This document shows, in pieces, positions 33,506 through 45,219 of a stretch of 64,000 nt of DNA. Numbering within the stretch: position 1 is the first letter of the stretch; each line of letters starts with the position of its first letter. The notes beneath the pieces were generated by a model that did not search any database, was not told where the DNA came from, and was given only the letters and a program-made list of their open reading frames with translations. Source of the DNA: Myxocyprinus asiaticus. Lineage: Eukaryota > Chordata > Actinopteri > Cypriniformes > Catostomidae. A program made the translations under genes and the position numbers. Location: contig NC_059365.1 in the NCBI RefSeq assembly GCF_019703515.2, positions 41,932,501 to 41,996,500 of the forward strand, in the 5' to 3' direction.

Positions 33506-33754
33506 CTCTTCAGAGCCGAACGGTCATGCTCATTGAGCTGAATTTCTACTGTTCATTCACCTCTGCTGGATCTGACGGCGCATTTCAGCGGCTTCTCCCT
33601 CCTCTGCACTGGTGCACTGCAGAGAAAGCCCCGGGGCACTTCGGCAGAAAAAAGAGAGTATATTTTCTGAAAGAGTTTATTTCTCTAAAAGAGTATATTT
33701 CTCTAAAAGAGCGGCACACACGGAATGTCTTTTTAAAGACGCGTCTTTTTAAAG

Positions 33755-35228
33755 ATGCCTTTCCGATTGTGTGTTATTCCTGGTTGCGGTCATTATCTCT
33801 CAACTTCGGATGGTCATGATCGCTGTCTTTCGTGTCTGGGCACGACCCACATGGAGGCAGCATTCATGGATGGTTCATGTTCTCACTGCGAGAACATGAC
33901 CATGGCAACGTTGCGGTCGCGGCTTGCTTTTGTAAGAAAGCAAGCCACCCCAGCGGCTCCCTGCCTCAGTCCTTCTACCTACGGGTATGAGGCCAGTGCA
34001 GCTAGCACTGGGGGTGATTTGCGGACCAAAATGGGATCGCCTCTGCCGGGTATCCCCCTGCGGATATCCCATTCCCCAGCATGCTCGTCTGCCCCAGTTG
34101 GGGTTCCGGATGTGTCCGCCGTCTCACGGCGAGTCTGGCCTCTTGTTCGGAGCCTGCGAAACGATGAGCTCTCGAGCGCAGAATCGGAGAGCGGGCTTGT
34201 CCAGTCTGATGCAGAAGCCTCAGCTGGGCTCCCCCCTTCAGGGACGATTGCCCACTCACAGGCTGATGCAGAGATGACAGACATGCTTTCCCGGGCGGCC
34301 GCGATCGTCGGGCTAGAATGGAACCCTCCACTCTCCCTTTGAACCCTCGCGGCTCGATGATTGGTTCCTGGGCTCGCGGCGCCGCTCAAAGCAGCCACGC
34401 CCCGCTCCAGTGCCTTTCTTCCCAGAAGTGCATGAGGAGCTGACGAAAACATGGGGGGCACCTTTTACTGCCCGGTCCCGATTCCTCAGTTCCCCTGCCC
34501 TCACTACCCTCGATAGCGGGGCGGCCAGGGGCTATACAGCGATTCCCCCAGTGGATAAGGTGCTCGTGGTGCACCTATGCCCGCAGAGTGCCGCCACCTG
34601 GCGCAGACACCCAAAGCTTCCGTCCAAGCCCTGAAGGTTCACGTCATCCCTGATGGCTAAAGCCTACAGCGCTGCTGGACAAGCCGCCTCTGCCCTGCAA
34701 GCCATGACTCTCCTGCAGGTCCAACAAGCAAAGGTGCTAAAAGAACTGCACGAGGGTAGTTCTGCCCCAGATCTGATGTTGGAGCTGCGCTCGGCGACCG
34801 ACCTCGCTCTCCGAGTGACGAAGGTCACGGCGCAGTCTCTCGGGCAGACGATGTCCACATTAGTGGTCCAGGAGCGCCACCTTTGGCTCAACCTGGTCGA
34901 GATGGGTGAGGCCGTCAAGACACGGTTCTTTGCTTCCCCCATTTCCCAGGCTGGCCTATTCGGCAACACCGTTGAGGACTTTGCCCAGCAGTTCTCGCTG
35001 GTGAAGCAGCAGACGGAGGCTATTCAGCATATCCTGCCCCGGCACGGCTCAAGATCCCGCACCCCATCTGCTTGTCACCAAGGGCGTCCCTCTGCGGTGA
35101 CTGCACTGGCTCCGCCGCAACCCACCCCTTCGGCCCGGCCCTGGCGTGGAGCCCACCGCAGGAAGCAGACGCCACCCGTCTCACAGTTGGCCGCTAAGAA
35201 CCCACAGAGGTCGTCAAAATGCCCCTGA
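33755..35228 (+). pseudogene. DIRS gag-like ORF
   Basis: ATG at 33755 starts MPFRLCVIPGCGHYLSTSDG with a Cys/His cluster (CVIPGC, CLSCLGTTHM, CSHC) over residues 6-48, then a Ser/Pro-rich middle and a helical region (LEWNPP; VPFFPEVHEEL; ATDLALRVTKVTAQSLGQTM; VVQERHLWLNLVEM). The tail is basic and Pro-rich and ends at 35228. The frame shifts between about 34320 and 34343 (the first frame stops at 34342). A TGA at 34632-34634 lies where copy A has TGT (Cys). Without these two lesions it would be about 490 residues. The role in RNA packaging is inferred from its position and family. Confidence 0.75.
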
Positions 35229-35769
35229 GACGGGCGACTGAGGGTCGAAGAAACCCACTAATCTGGAGCTGGTAAGAAGACCACTCCATCCCCTGGTGGA
35301 GGGCTGGGTGGAGAATATTTTGTTGCCTTTTTGTTTGATTTCGCCGCATGCCCAAGTGGCTGCGGTACCCAACAGTTCAGCAAAAGAGCGGTTTCCTTCT
35401 TCCCTGGGTCACATACCCAGTGTGCACGGTCATCATCACGACTACCATTCACAGGTTTTTCCTTGCAGGATTGGTGCTCCAGCGGCAGTCTTCGGCCCCT
35501 GAGCGCCCAGCTGTGGCATATATCCGCCCCCGATGTGACAGTCTCCATGGGTCACGAGGACAGGCCTCTTCCTCCCCCATCCCAGGCTGGTCTCAAGGAG
35601 CCAGGTAAGTGCTTTGATGTCCCTAGACTCAGCACTGCCACGACATGGTGTGGCACCTCGAGCTCCGCCCCGCCGCGAGGCCCCATCTGCCGGTACGTCC
35701 GATGACGTTGTCCCCTTGGTCCCCCTTGTGTGGAACTTGGGTGTGAGGCTTGCGCTTTCCAATCCGTCG

Positions 35770-36475
35770 CGATGGCTGGTCCTGACCGTCTGACTCGGCT
35801 ACGCGATTCAGTTCGCCAGGCGCCTGCCCAGGTTCAGTGGTATCCACTTCACCTTGGTGATGGACAAAAATGTTGCTACCTTGTGCGTGGAGATTGCTAC
35901 CCTCCTACGGAAGGGCGCGATAGAACCTGTCCCTCCAGCCGAGATGAAGAAGGGATTTTACAGCCCCTACTTCATCGTACCGAAAAAGGCAGTGGGTTGC
36001 GGCCAATCTTGGACCTGCGAGTACTGAACCGGGCTTAACAAAGACTCCCGTTCAAGATGCTGACGCAAAAACGCATTCTGGCGAGCATCCGGCATCAAGA
36101 TTGGTTTGCAGCGGTAGACCTGAAGGACGCGTACTTCCACATCTCGATTCTACATCAACACAGACCCTTCCTGCGGCTTGCATTTGAGGGTCAGGCGTAT
36201 CAGTACAAGGTCTTCCCTTTCAGCCTGTCCTTGTCTCCATGCATCTTCACGAAGGTCGCAGAGGCAGCCCTTGCCCCGTTAAGGGAAGTGGGCATTCGCA
36301 TTCTCAACTATCTCGATGACTGGCTAATCCTAGCTGACTCTCGGGACATGTTGTGCGCACACAGGGACTTGGTGCTCTCACACCTCAGCTGACTAGGGCT
36401 TCGGGTCAACTGGGAAAAGAGCAAGCTCCTCCCGGTTCAGAGCATCTCTTTCCTCAGTTTGAAGTTGGACTAAGT
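35770..36475 (+). pseudogene. DIRS reverse transcriptase
   Basis: Spread over frames: RLPRFSGIHFTLVMDKN and KGAIEPVPPAEMKKGFYSPY (35810-35970), then LRPILDLRVLNRA ending in a TAA (36038). From 36057 an open stretch runs LTQKRILASIRHQDWF, AAVDLKDAYFHISI, FLRLAFEGQAYQYKVFPF, FTKVAEAALAPLRE and the catalytic box LNYLDDWLILA (about 36304-36336). Next come a TGA at 36390 and GLRVNWEKSKLLPVQ. The VDLKDAYFHI and YLDDWL motifs are typical of DIRS RT. The product would copy element RNA, but the frame is broken at least four times. Confidence 0.85.
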
Positions 36476-36504
36476 CTCTTTGACAGCGTGCCTCACGAAC
36501 GAGC

Positions 36505-37182
36505 GTGCCCAGTCAGTGCTGGCCTGTTTTAAAGGCATTCAAACAGGAAACAGCGGTTCCACTGAAACTTTTTCAGAGGCTCCTGGGGCATATGGCATCC
36601 TCAGCGGTAGCCACCCTGCTTGGGTTGATGCATATGAGACCGCTTCAGAACTGGCTTCAGACCCGAGTCCCGAGATGGGCATGGCGCCGCGGGACACATT
36701 GCGTGGTCATCACGCCGGTCTGTCACCATCTTTTCAGCCCTTGGACCGACCTCTCATTTCTACAGGCAGGTTTTCCCCTAGAACTGGTTTCCAGGTATGT
36801 GGATGGGCCAGCGACTGCATTGGCAATTCTGCTCACCCCGTTGAGGTTTTGGCCGTTGATCCAGGGCAAGCACGTGTTAGTTCGGACAGACAACACGGCA
36901 ATGGTAGCATATATCAACCGCCAAGGCAGTCTGCGTTCTCATTGTATGTCACAACTCGCCCGCCATCTCCTCCTCTGGAGCCAGCAGCACTTCAAGTCGC
37001 TGCGAGCCACTCACATCCTGGGCAACCTCAACACTACAGCGGATGCGCTTTCACAGCAGGTTACCCTCTGGGGAGAGTGGAGACTCCACCCTCAGGTGGT
37101 CCAGCTGATTTGGAGTCGATTCGGACAGGCACAGGTGGACCTGTTTGCCTCCCAAGAATCTTCCCACTGGCCACTCTGGTAA
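36505..37182 (+). pseudogene. DIRS RNase H
   Basis: Open frame shifted +1 relative to the RT. It shows LFQRLLGHMASSAVATLLGL, MHMRPLQNWLQTR, then the RNase H core VLVRTDNTAMVAYINRQG (TDN) and a late acidic residue in NTTADALSQQ, followed by WSRFGQAQVDLFAS. Upstream (36460-36540) the RT frame ends in stops, and a frameshift near 36545 separates the two domains. Stop at 37182 (SHWPLW). RNase H would degrade the RNA strand of the hybrid. Confidence 0.8.
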
Positions 37183-37185
37183 GCC

Positions 37186-38486
37186 CTGACCGAGGCCCCC
37201 TCGGCATAGACGCACTGGCACACAGCTGGCCCCCTGGCCTGCACAAATATGCATTTCCCCCAGTGAGCCTACTTGCACAGACTCTGTGCAAGGTCAGGGA
37301 GGACGAGGAGCAGGTCGTCCTGATAGCACCCTACTGGCCCACCCAGATGTGGTTCTCAGACCTCACGCTCCTCGTGACAGCCCCCCCCCACTCCCCCGGT
37401 GAATTCCCCCGAGGAAGGACCTTCTTTCTCAGGGATGGGGCACCATCTGGCACCCATGACCAGACCTCTAGAATCTCCATGTCTGGCCTTTGGATGGGAC
37501 GTGGAAGACCTGAGGTGGTAGACACGATCACTCAGGCTAGGGCCCCCTCTACAAGGTGCCTGTATGCCTTTAAGTGGCGACTGTTCGCTAAGTGGTGTTC
37601 TTCCCGCCAGGAAGACCCCCAGAGATCAGTGCTTTCCTTCCTGCAGGAGAGGTTGGGAGGGTGGCTGTCCCCTTCCACCTTGAAGGTGTATGTTGCCGCC
37701 ATAGCAGCATACCATGACGCAGTCGACGGAAAGTCCATAGGGAAGCATGATCTGATCATCAGGTCCCTGAGAGGCAGCAGGAGGCTGAATCCCTACAGAC
37801 CGCGCCTTGTTCCCTCATGAGACCTCTCTGTAGTTCTTCAGGGTCTACAGAGAGCCCCCTTTGAGCCTTTGTAGTCTGCTGAGCTTAAGGCACTCTCCTT
37901 GAAGACTGCCCTCCTGACTGCGCTCACTTCCATCAAGAAGGTAGGAGACCTGCAAGCGTTCTCTGTTAGCGAAATGTGCCTGGAGTTCGGTCCGGGCTAC
38001 TTTCACGTGATCCTGAAACCCTGACTGGGCTATGTGCCCAAGGTTCCCACGACCCCTTTTAGGGATCAGGTGGTGAACCTGCAAGCGCTGCCCCAGGCGG
38101 AGGCAGACCCAGCCCTGTCGTTGCTGTGTCCGGTGCGTGCTTTACGCATCTATTTGGATCACATGCAGAGCTTTAGGATCTCTGAGCAGCTCTTTGACTG
38201 CTTTGGTGCACAGCGGAAAGGAAGCACTGTCTCCAAGCATAGGATTGCCCACTGGCTCATTGACACCAGAACTATGGCATATCATGCCCAGGACATGCCG
38301 CCCCAGTAGGCCTACGAGCCCATTCTACCAGGGGTGTAGCGGCCTCCTGGGCCCTGGCCAGGGGTGCCTCTCTAACAGACATTTGTGGAGCAGCAGGCTG
38401 GGCAACACCCAATGCCTTTGCAAGGTTCTACAACCTCCGGGTGGAACTGGTTGCATCCCAGGTAGTGGCACGCAATACAAGCGGAT
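37186..38486 (+). pseudogene. DIRS methyltransferase-like segment and tyrosine recombinase
   Basis: In the frame ending at 37820: GPLGIDALAHSWPPG, YAFPPVSLLAQTL and VVLIAPYWPTQMWFSDL form the segment that often carries a Dam-like methyltransferase fold in DIRS elements (assignment tentative). Then the recombinase N-terminal domain: STRCLYAFKWRLFAKWCS, SVLSFLQERL, LSPSTLKVYVAAIAAYHD. After a TGA at 37818-37820 the catalytic domain continues in other frames: LKTALLTALTSIKKVGDLQA (37890-37960), CPVRALRIYLDHM (38128-38166), AHSTRGVAASWALARGASL (38311-38367) with the H-x-x-R box, and NAFARFYNLRV (38416-38448) with the nucleophile Tyr. The enzyme replaces an integrase in this class. Confidence 0.8.
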
Positions 38487-39237
38487 AAGCCCAGGATAGC
38501 CAACCAGGTGTTTCGCTTGCACATAGCACCTTCCACCACTTCTGAGCTGAAGATGTGCACCATTAATTCCCAGTAGTGTTCACAAACTTTGTTCTCTGGT
38601 TGACTTCCTCCAAGCCCTGTGGCAGCCGAGTTTTCGAAGAGACTCGCTGCCGGCCCAGTACACGTGCTAACTAAGAGTCCTGTTCTGGGGTAGGTGCTCC
38701 ACATGTGGCGGTTCCCTGTAAGGTAACCCAATGTGATATATATCTTCTGCTAATTCGTTTCCCTGTTGGCAAACTGCATCTTCCTTGGGCAGAGCCCCTC
38801 TACCCCAGTCTCCATGTTTGTAATAACTCCTCCCCCGTTGGGTAGGATCTACCTTGAGACTCTCCACATGGTCATCAAGACCATGTGACATATTTTTTCC
38901 ACTTAAATATCCCCCCCTCTCTTTGGTCGAGGTGTGGTCTCCGCGGTGTCCTCCCCTTGGGAGGGACACCTCCTGACTAGACCTGGCGGCCCAGTCGGAT
39001 AATCCCCCTTCTTTATTAGGGAGTGGAAAAAGAGAAGGGGATAAGAGGCCACGACTGTGTTAGCCTGTCTCTATCTTTTGGGTAGTCGACTTGTCCCCAA
39101 AGGGCCGTTCGACCCTCATAAATATGTTTGGGGAGGTTACGTGTCGGCCTGGTGCGCTGGCTATGAGGCACACAGTGGTCTGCCCGTCACACTGCCAGTT
39201 CACGTAACACAGTTCAGCCAGTTGTGGCATTTTGTAT
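38487..39237 (+). other. DIRS 3' untranslated region
   Basis: Between the end of the recombinase and the internal complementary region. Short ORFs only. C- and T-rich patches at 38900-38960. No host gene seen. Confidence 0.55.
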
Positions 39238-39350
39238 AGGGACCCCTAGTGTCACTACATCGACACAACGTCGAGTGAGTGACAGATAGGGAATGTCCTG
39301 GTTACTTGTGTAATCTCCGTTCCCTGATGGAGGGAACGAGACGTTGTGTC
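39238..39350 (+). repeat. DIRS internal complementary region
   Basis: 39238-39293 (cccctagtgtcactacatcg ... gacagatagggaa) is the reverse complement of the left outer end (33321-33376). 39299-39350 (tggttacttgtgtaatctcc ... acgagacgttgtgtc) is the reverse complement of the right outer end (39567-39618). Five bases (tgtcc) lie between. In DIRS elements this region is thought to align the two ends so that a full-length circle can be made. Confidence 0.88.
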
Positions 39351-39417
39351 CCTCCTGCCACAATGCTGAACTACCCGCTGAAATGGCCAGACCTTGTCTC
39401 GGCTCCTCAGCATAAAA

Positions 39418-39618
39418 CCTGAATGAGTGGTTGCATACCAGCTCCTTTTATACCCGTATGTCCGGGGTAGTGGCATGCAAATTCCACTCGCCAATTTTCA
39501 TTGGCCTTTTATCAAAGACCAGAGGTGTCTCGGGCTCCCAAGAGTGACCCCTAGTGTCACTACATTGACACAACGTCTCATTCCCTCCATCAGGGAACGG
39601 AGGTTACGCAAGTAACCA
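39418..39618 (+). repeat. DIRS right inverted terminal repeat
   Basis: aacctgaatgagtggttgca ... tcccaagagtgacccctagt mirrors the left repeat. The last ~50 bp (ctcattccctccatcaggga ... gcaagtaacca) are unique to this side and pair with the internal complementary region. Confidence 0.88.
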
Positions 39619-40183
39619 GAAAGTTTTCTGTACCGCCACATCCTGTAGGACGTGGTCTGAGCTTGGTTGCAATGGATCTGTGGCACGGTTCGCATGAGTG
39701 AGAAAGCAAACTGTACTCTGGGCTGCACTAGTTCCAGAAGTAAAATAACTTGCGCATGCATTTTTGCTGATTTAAGTACAACGGCATCATCATTTGCCAA
39801 AAAATAAATAAAAACACACACACACCATGAGTGGCAAATACTGCTAGCAACCAGCTGTCTCCTCAAAAAAGACAATTTGCGAGTGTCAGATATAGTCGCC
39901 TTCTCCTGGACATGCATATCTGCTGAATTTTGACATGCAAAGCATATTAGGTGAACTCTGGTGTGCATAATGACACCAAATTAATAATAAAATAAAATAA
40001 AAAACACACACAAATATAGCAACTTGTGTTGTGTTCTACATCATGTGCACATTTGTGATGATGCAAGTTGTTGATGGGAAAAGCACCGGGGTTTGACAGA
40101 ATCTGAAAGAGTCTGAAAGCAGGCCAATGCTGTGGGGGAGCCAGGAAAAATCTGACTGCAACAAAAGTACCCAGTATGAAAAT
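39619..40183. other. No gene recognised
   Basis: Spacer between the DIRS element and the foldback element. Its last six bases, GAAAAT, are one copy of the foldback target duplication. Confidence 0.4.
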
Positions 40184-40995
40184 TATGGGGATGGAATTGT
40201 TTCATATTAACATACAAATGGAAAGATATTCACAAATAGAAAGTTGTTTCACAAATAAATTGAATGAGATCCACAAATATATGTTAGGAGTTTCACAAAC
40301 ATAAAGTGAATTCACAAATGTATTAAAATGTATTTACAAATATATTTTTAACTCAAAACACAACTCTGTCCAGCATTCATTTGTGAATCGTGCACATTTA
40401 TTTGTGGATCGCTTCCTGTGCATTTGTGGATCGCTATACGCATTTGTCGAATTTGAAACAAATCTAGCATCAAGACGTGCACACAAATCTACAGATAGGT
40501 GGACTCCACCCACCGTCTACTCAAGCCAATCAGATAAAGGCACATACAGATAACCTCTAAGGCCGCAAACTTTTAAAGAAACGGACATCATCAGAGGAAT
40601 ACTGTGATTTAAGGTTTGTATCATTTTCTCTCAGTTATAAGCATGTGTAGTGTCTTGTTAAATGTCAACAGCTGAAAATTGCCCATTTGTAGAGTGTCCT
40701 GATCATTAGCTTTATAGCTAACCTGGCTGACTGTATGAGTCTGCTATTTTAATTTTAACCAAGTTTCCTGACTGAAATGTGTCGTCAAAACCTTCACTCT
40801 TAATGTTACATGGCAGATTCAAACAGACACTCTACTAGACACTACAAAAATCAGTAGTACAGATAGTGTATTTATAAAACATGAATCATATTAGATGATC
40901 TTAGGAGCGCTAACCATAAATGAATACCCTATATTACACTGTGTACAAGATCTGCTATGGCATTCATTTTGTTTCACATTATGTTAATGTGAAAA
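40184..40995 (+). repeat. Left arm of the foldback element
   Basis: Starts with short near-repeats built around 'cacaaat' (ttcacaaataaattgaatga, gatccacaaatatatgttag, ttcacaaacataaagtgaat), and ends around the 'ttcacattatgttaa' block at 40974. It pairs with 42228-43150. Confidence 0.8.
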
Positions 40996-42227
40996 AAAAA
41001 AAAAAAATAATAAAATATTTCAAAGTATTTATATTTTTAGCTCTTAGTGTTATGGTAGACCAGTCCAATGTTACAAGAAATAATTATGTTAACCCTGTAA
41101 AACAATGCGTGTTTCACTTATTTACTCAGGAAGTATAGGGCTGTAAGATACAAGAGGATAATAATAATAATAATAATAAAATAATTGAGAGGATACTGGA
41201 GAACGGGTGCTCTCTGCTCCACATCACAAAAACATGGAAACAGTTGTGGGACTTTTGTTCTACTTATGATAAAACATCACAAAGCTCCATGGCCCAATCT
41301 TGTTTGTGTAACATGTTCTTTTCTATACAGTAATGGACTTGTTTTTAACGTGTAACTGTTATTTTTTCCAATCATTTGTGCAGAATGCTCTTACCCTGAC
41401 TAGGAGTATCTAGCACTTCAATTGTAATGTTCAGTTCCAGTGTTTGTGTGTAAATACATGTACTCAAATTTATTGTCTTTTGTAGTTATATGCAGGACAA
41501 CCTGTAATTTGTAACCAAAAAAATCATACTTTTTAGCCAACAGACTTGCTTTAAAGAGTTAAAAACAAACACTCAAAAACCAACTAACCTCAAAATGCCT
41601 TGATAGAACTCAATAAATGATTTATCAACTAAATTACAAAAAATATTTTGTCATCATTTATACTCATATTCATGTCATTCCAAACCCAAACGACTAACTT
41701 TCTTCTGTGGGAGGAACTCAAAAGGAGATGTCAGGAATTATGATAAGAACTGACAACCTCGCTTTCATTTCAGCCTCATTAGCAGCATCTACATTTGACA
41801 ATCTATTCTCATACTCCACAGAAGAAACTAAATAGTAAGTCATCCCAAAGACAATGTTACGGTTTATTTAAATTTTGTATTGCACTTTCATTTCAAGACA
41901 TGATATTGTAACTTAAAAGAAATCTGACATAACAGAAAAATAAACAATCTCATATTGCACATTTTAAAAGGTGTCCTGTATTGGAGCTGGAACCACTGAG
42001 TTTTGGAGCAGGTGAGTCAAGTGCTCAGAGTTGATGGGCAGTACACAGGGGAACATCTGAAAAAGATGGCAATAACCAATGAGTCAATTATCACTGTCAG
42101 AACATGAAGCTGTATTTTAGAAAGGGACCCCATAATAGTACCTCCTAAAACACTCACACAAAAGTGCTAAAATGCAAAATTCTAATAAATATTACCTTAC
42201 AACTGCTTTTATAAAATACTTTAACAT

Positions 42228-43150
42228 AATGTGAATCCAATTAATGCCATAGATGATTTTGTACACTGTGTAATATAGGGTATTAATTTATGGTTTGTGC
42301 TCCTAAGATCATCTAATATGATTCATGTTTTATAAACACACTATCTGTACTATTGATATTTTGTAGTGTCTAGTAGTGTGTCTGTTTGGATCTGCCATGC
42401 AACATTAAGAGTAAAGGTTTTAACGACACATTTCAGTCAAGAAACTTGGTTAAAATTAAAACAGCAGACTCATACAGTCAGCCATGTTAACTATAAAGCT
42501 AATGATCAGGACACTCTACAAATGGGCAATTTTCAGCTGTTGACATTTAACAAGACACTACACATGTTTATAACTGAGAGAAAATTATACAAATCTTAAG
42601 TATTCCTCTGATGGCGTATATTTCTTTAAACATTTGCAGCCTTGGAGCTTATCTGTATGTGCTTGATTCCATGCTCATGAGAGCTCTGTGACTCTGGTCC
42701 CACCCTGATAGTAAAACGAAGCGTGATTGGTTGAAGATATAATGTGCTATGATTGGTCCGAGTAATGTGGCCATTATCTGATTGGCTTGAGTAGATGATG
42801 GGTGGAGTCCACCTATCTGTAGATTTGTGTGCACGTCTTGACACTAGATTTGTTTCAAAATCGACAAATGCGTATAGCGATCCACAAATGCACAGGAAGT
42901 GATCCACAAATAAATGCACGCTATTCACAAATAAATGCTGGACAGAGTTGTGTTTGTGAGTTAAAACATATATTTGTAAATATTTTTTTTTATTTGCAAA
43001 TCTTATTTTATTTATTTGTGAATTCACTTTGTTTTTGTGAAACTCCTTACATTTATTTGTGGATCTCATTCAATTTATTTGTGAACCAACTTTTTTATTT
43101 GTAAATCTCTTTACATTTGTATGTTAATATGAAATAAAAATAACCCCATA
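42228..43150 (-). repeat. Right arm of the foldback element
   Basis: Reverse complement of the left arm, starting with 'ttaacataatgtgaat' at 42221-42236 and ending CCCCATA at 43150. It is longer than the left arm because of a block at about 42690-42790 absent on the left. Confidence 0.8.
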
Positions 43151-43823
43151 GAAAATCACCTAAAACATCAAGATCAACAGCATTCTGCATGCTCAAGTGG
43201 CATTTTCATGTTGAAGGGATAAAGAAAGAAATTTTTTCTTTAGAAAGATACACAGAGAATAACACGTCAGCACATTCACTCAGCAGACGCAGCACTGATG
43301 TGATCTCGGTCTGTCTCAGGACTAAATGAACACTACAAAGTGCAGCTCTCAGGTGATGGGGATAGATGAGTGTTTGGTGTAGTACACTTTATGTAATCCT
43401 CTTCATATTACCTCTTATTGGGAAAAAAACAGATCTAAGGACCATACAGAGAAGATAAGCTGACCAAACAGCAGAATCATGATTTCTCTGGTGGTTTAGT
43501 GGATAATACTTCAAAAATATCCTGTGCTTTCTGTATATAAACCCATCTACTGTATTACTAAAGAGCCGAGCTGTGATTGTTTTCTCTCAATCTCAATTCA
43601 GTTTAGTGTTCTTGGCATGAGAAAAATTTTATATTTATATTATGAAAGCACTGCAAAATAAGTCAAATAAAAATAGTGCAATTGGAGAAAACAAGTAGCA
43701 TTAACAAATACAATAACAATGATTCTAAAATAAAATAAGAAAAAATAAGTAAAATAAAATAAGCAAGAAATATAAATGCAAAATAATAAGACATACATAC
43801 ATACTACATTTATTGTATATACA

Positions 43824-43824
<1 letters not shown>

Positions 43825-43876
<52 letters not shown>
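43825..43876. repeat. (TA)n microsatellite
   Basis: About 26 TA units, uninterrupted. Confidence 0.95.
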
Positions 43877-43881
<5 letters not shown>

Positions 43882-43976
43882 TTAATACTCCATTAATGCT
43901 CTGTTATAATTATCAAATGCAATAAAAATTTTATAAAAATATATATAAAAATTAATTAATACTCCATTAGTATTAA

Positions 43977-44829
43977 AGGGGTCATAAAATACTTTTTTTT
44001 AATAATTTTATTATCTTCCCTGAGGTCCACTGATAATGTTAGTAATGTATTTTTTGCACCAAAACAGTCAAAATTTAGTAATGATCATTTTCCATCCTTC
44101 CACCCTGTCTGAAACGCTTGGTTTTGGCCTCAGTGTCTCCTTTAAACTTCAATGTTAACACCCACTGTTATAATAGGCTAACATCGTGCAGCCCCTAAAA
44201 TCCAGCCATATTTGAAACTTAATCGGAAGAGAATGAACAAAGCACCACAACATTATAAAAATTAATTTCAGGGTTTACACAGAATGCACATTCAACACAT
44301 TGCATCCGAATATATTAAACTGCTCACTCAAGCACATCAGCACCATAAACTATCAAACAGTTATGACATTTGAAATATTCATGAATGAAACTGTTTACTC
44401 ATGGTTTTGTGATCGGGTCCAATAGTGTTTTTAACTGCCCCATTAAATAACAGTTCCTTTGCAAAGCTTGAATCATATTATGACTGGTTCACAAACAATC
44501 CGTGCTGAAATTAGCCTAAAAAAATTCACATACATAGTCTAAAGCACAGTGAAATTACGCACACACATAGGCGCACTGAGGTGCACGTCACCAGAAATGC
44601 ATCAAAATGATCAAAGACATCCATCTAGTGCATGTTTACATACACCAACAATTAAAAATGCAGATGTGCGAAAGAATGCGTCCAGGACGTGTTTGTGCTC
44701 AAAACAACAAGAGGCAGCAGCTGAATGAAAGAGAATGTTGTCTCCTGTTCTGAGTTGTAACTTGGCACCGTGTCTTTTAAAAGCGGCGTGAAATACATGA
44801 AAATGGACAAAAATGTCTCTCTAGTGCAT

Positions 44830-44871
<42 letters not shown>

Positions 44872-45215
44872 AATAAAAATAATCCAGATGGGCCCCCTTT
44901 GGTGTTCAGGAGAAGTTGGCCAGATCAGGCCTGTCTACCCTGCTCTCTCTCTGTCTCTCGAACTGAGCACCAATAGTTGGGGCCAGGAGTGCGATGATGA
45001 ATGTTGTGGGATGTGTAAATACAAGTGAACAATATCTCGTGACGTTACGAACACACAGATTTCAAAACGAGATGTTTCAGCAGGGTGGTAACTATAAATG
45101 CTCTGTTTAGACTGGGAAAGTTTTCAGTTCTGAAATTTACAGTATGTTTTTATAGTTCAGTTACCTAATATGTCTAAGTATCAAGGGAAATGTGATTCTC
45201 CTTTTCATGACCCCT
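43977..45215. mobile_element. Non-autonomous TTAA-flanked DNA transposon (1239 bp)
   Basis: TTAA at 43973-43976 and 45216-45219. The ends are AGGGGTCATAAAA and, inverted, AGGGGTCATGAAAA. TTAA targets are used by piggyBac and Kolobok. The AGGGG-type terminus fits Kolobok better than piggyBac, but this is not settled. No transposase. A second partial copy ends at 15433. A (TA)n tract at 44832-44866 lies inside. Confidence 0.72.
44832..44866. repeat. (TA)n microsatellite inside the TTAA element
   Basis: About 17 TA units. Confidence 0.9.
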
Positions 45216-45219
45216 TTAA

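Larger units (their letters stand above)
33321..39618 (+). mobile_element. Structurally complete DIRS retrotransposon (6.3 kb)
   Basis: All hallmarks of DIRS architecture are visible: inverted terminal repeats (33321-33505 and 39418-39618), unequal outer ends, an internal complementary region at 39238-39350 that is complementary to both outer ends, gag, RT plus RNase H, and a tyrosine recombinase instead of an integrase. No target duplication is seen, as known for this class. The coding part carries multiple frameshifts and stops, so the copy is inactive. Three other partial copies are in the window (1-2062, 8539-8726, 48105-49127). Confidence 0.9.
40184..43150. mobile_element. Long-armed foldback DNA element (2967 bp), 6-bp target duplication
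   Basis: Termini TATGGGG / CCCCATA, flanked by GAAAAT on both sides (40178-40183, 43151-43156). The left arm (40184 to about 40995) and right arm (about 42228-43150) are reverse complements over 800-900 bp with indels. For example cagataggtggactccaccc at 40493 has its complement at 42793. The left arm lacks about 140 bp present in the right (the ATTGGTCC-rich block around 42690-42790). The 1.2-kb centre (41000-42225) has no transposase or other ORF of note. Superfamily is unassigned; 6-bp duplications are known for IS3EU and Polinton, among others. Confidence 0.82.
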
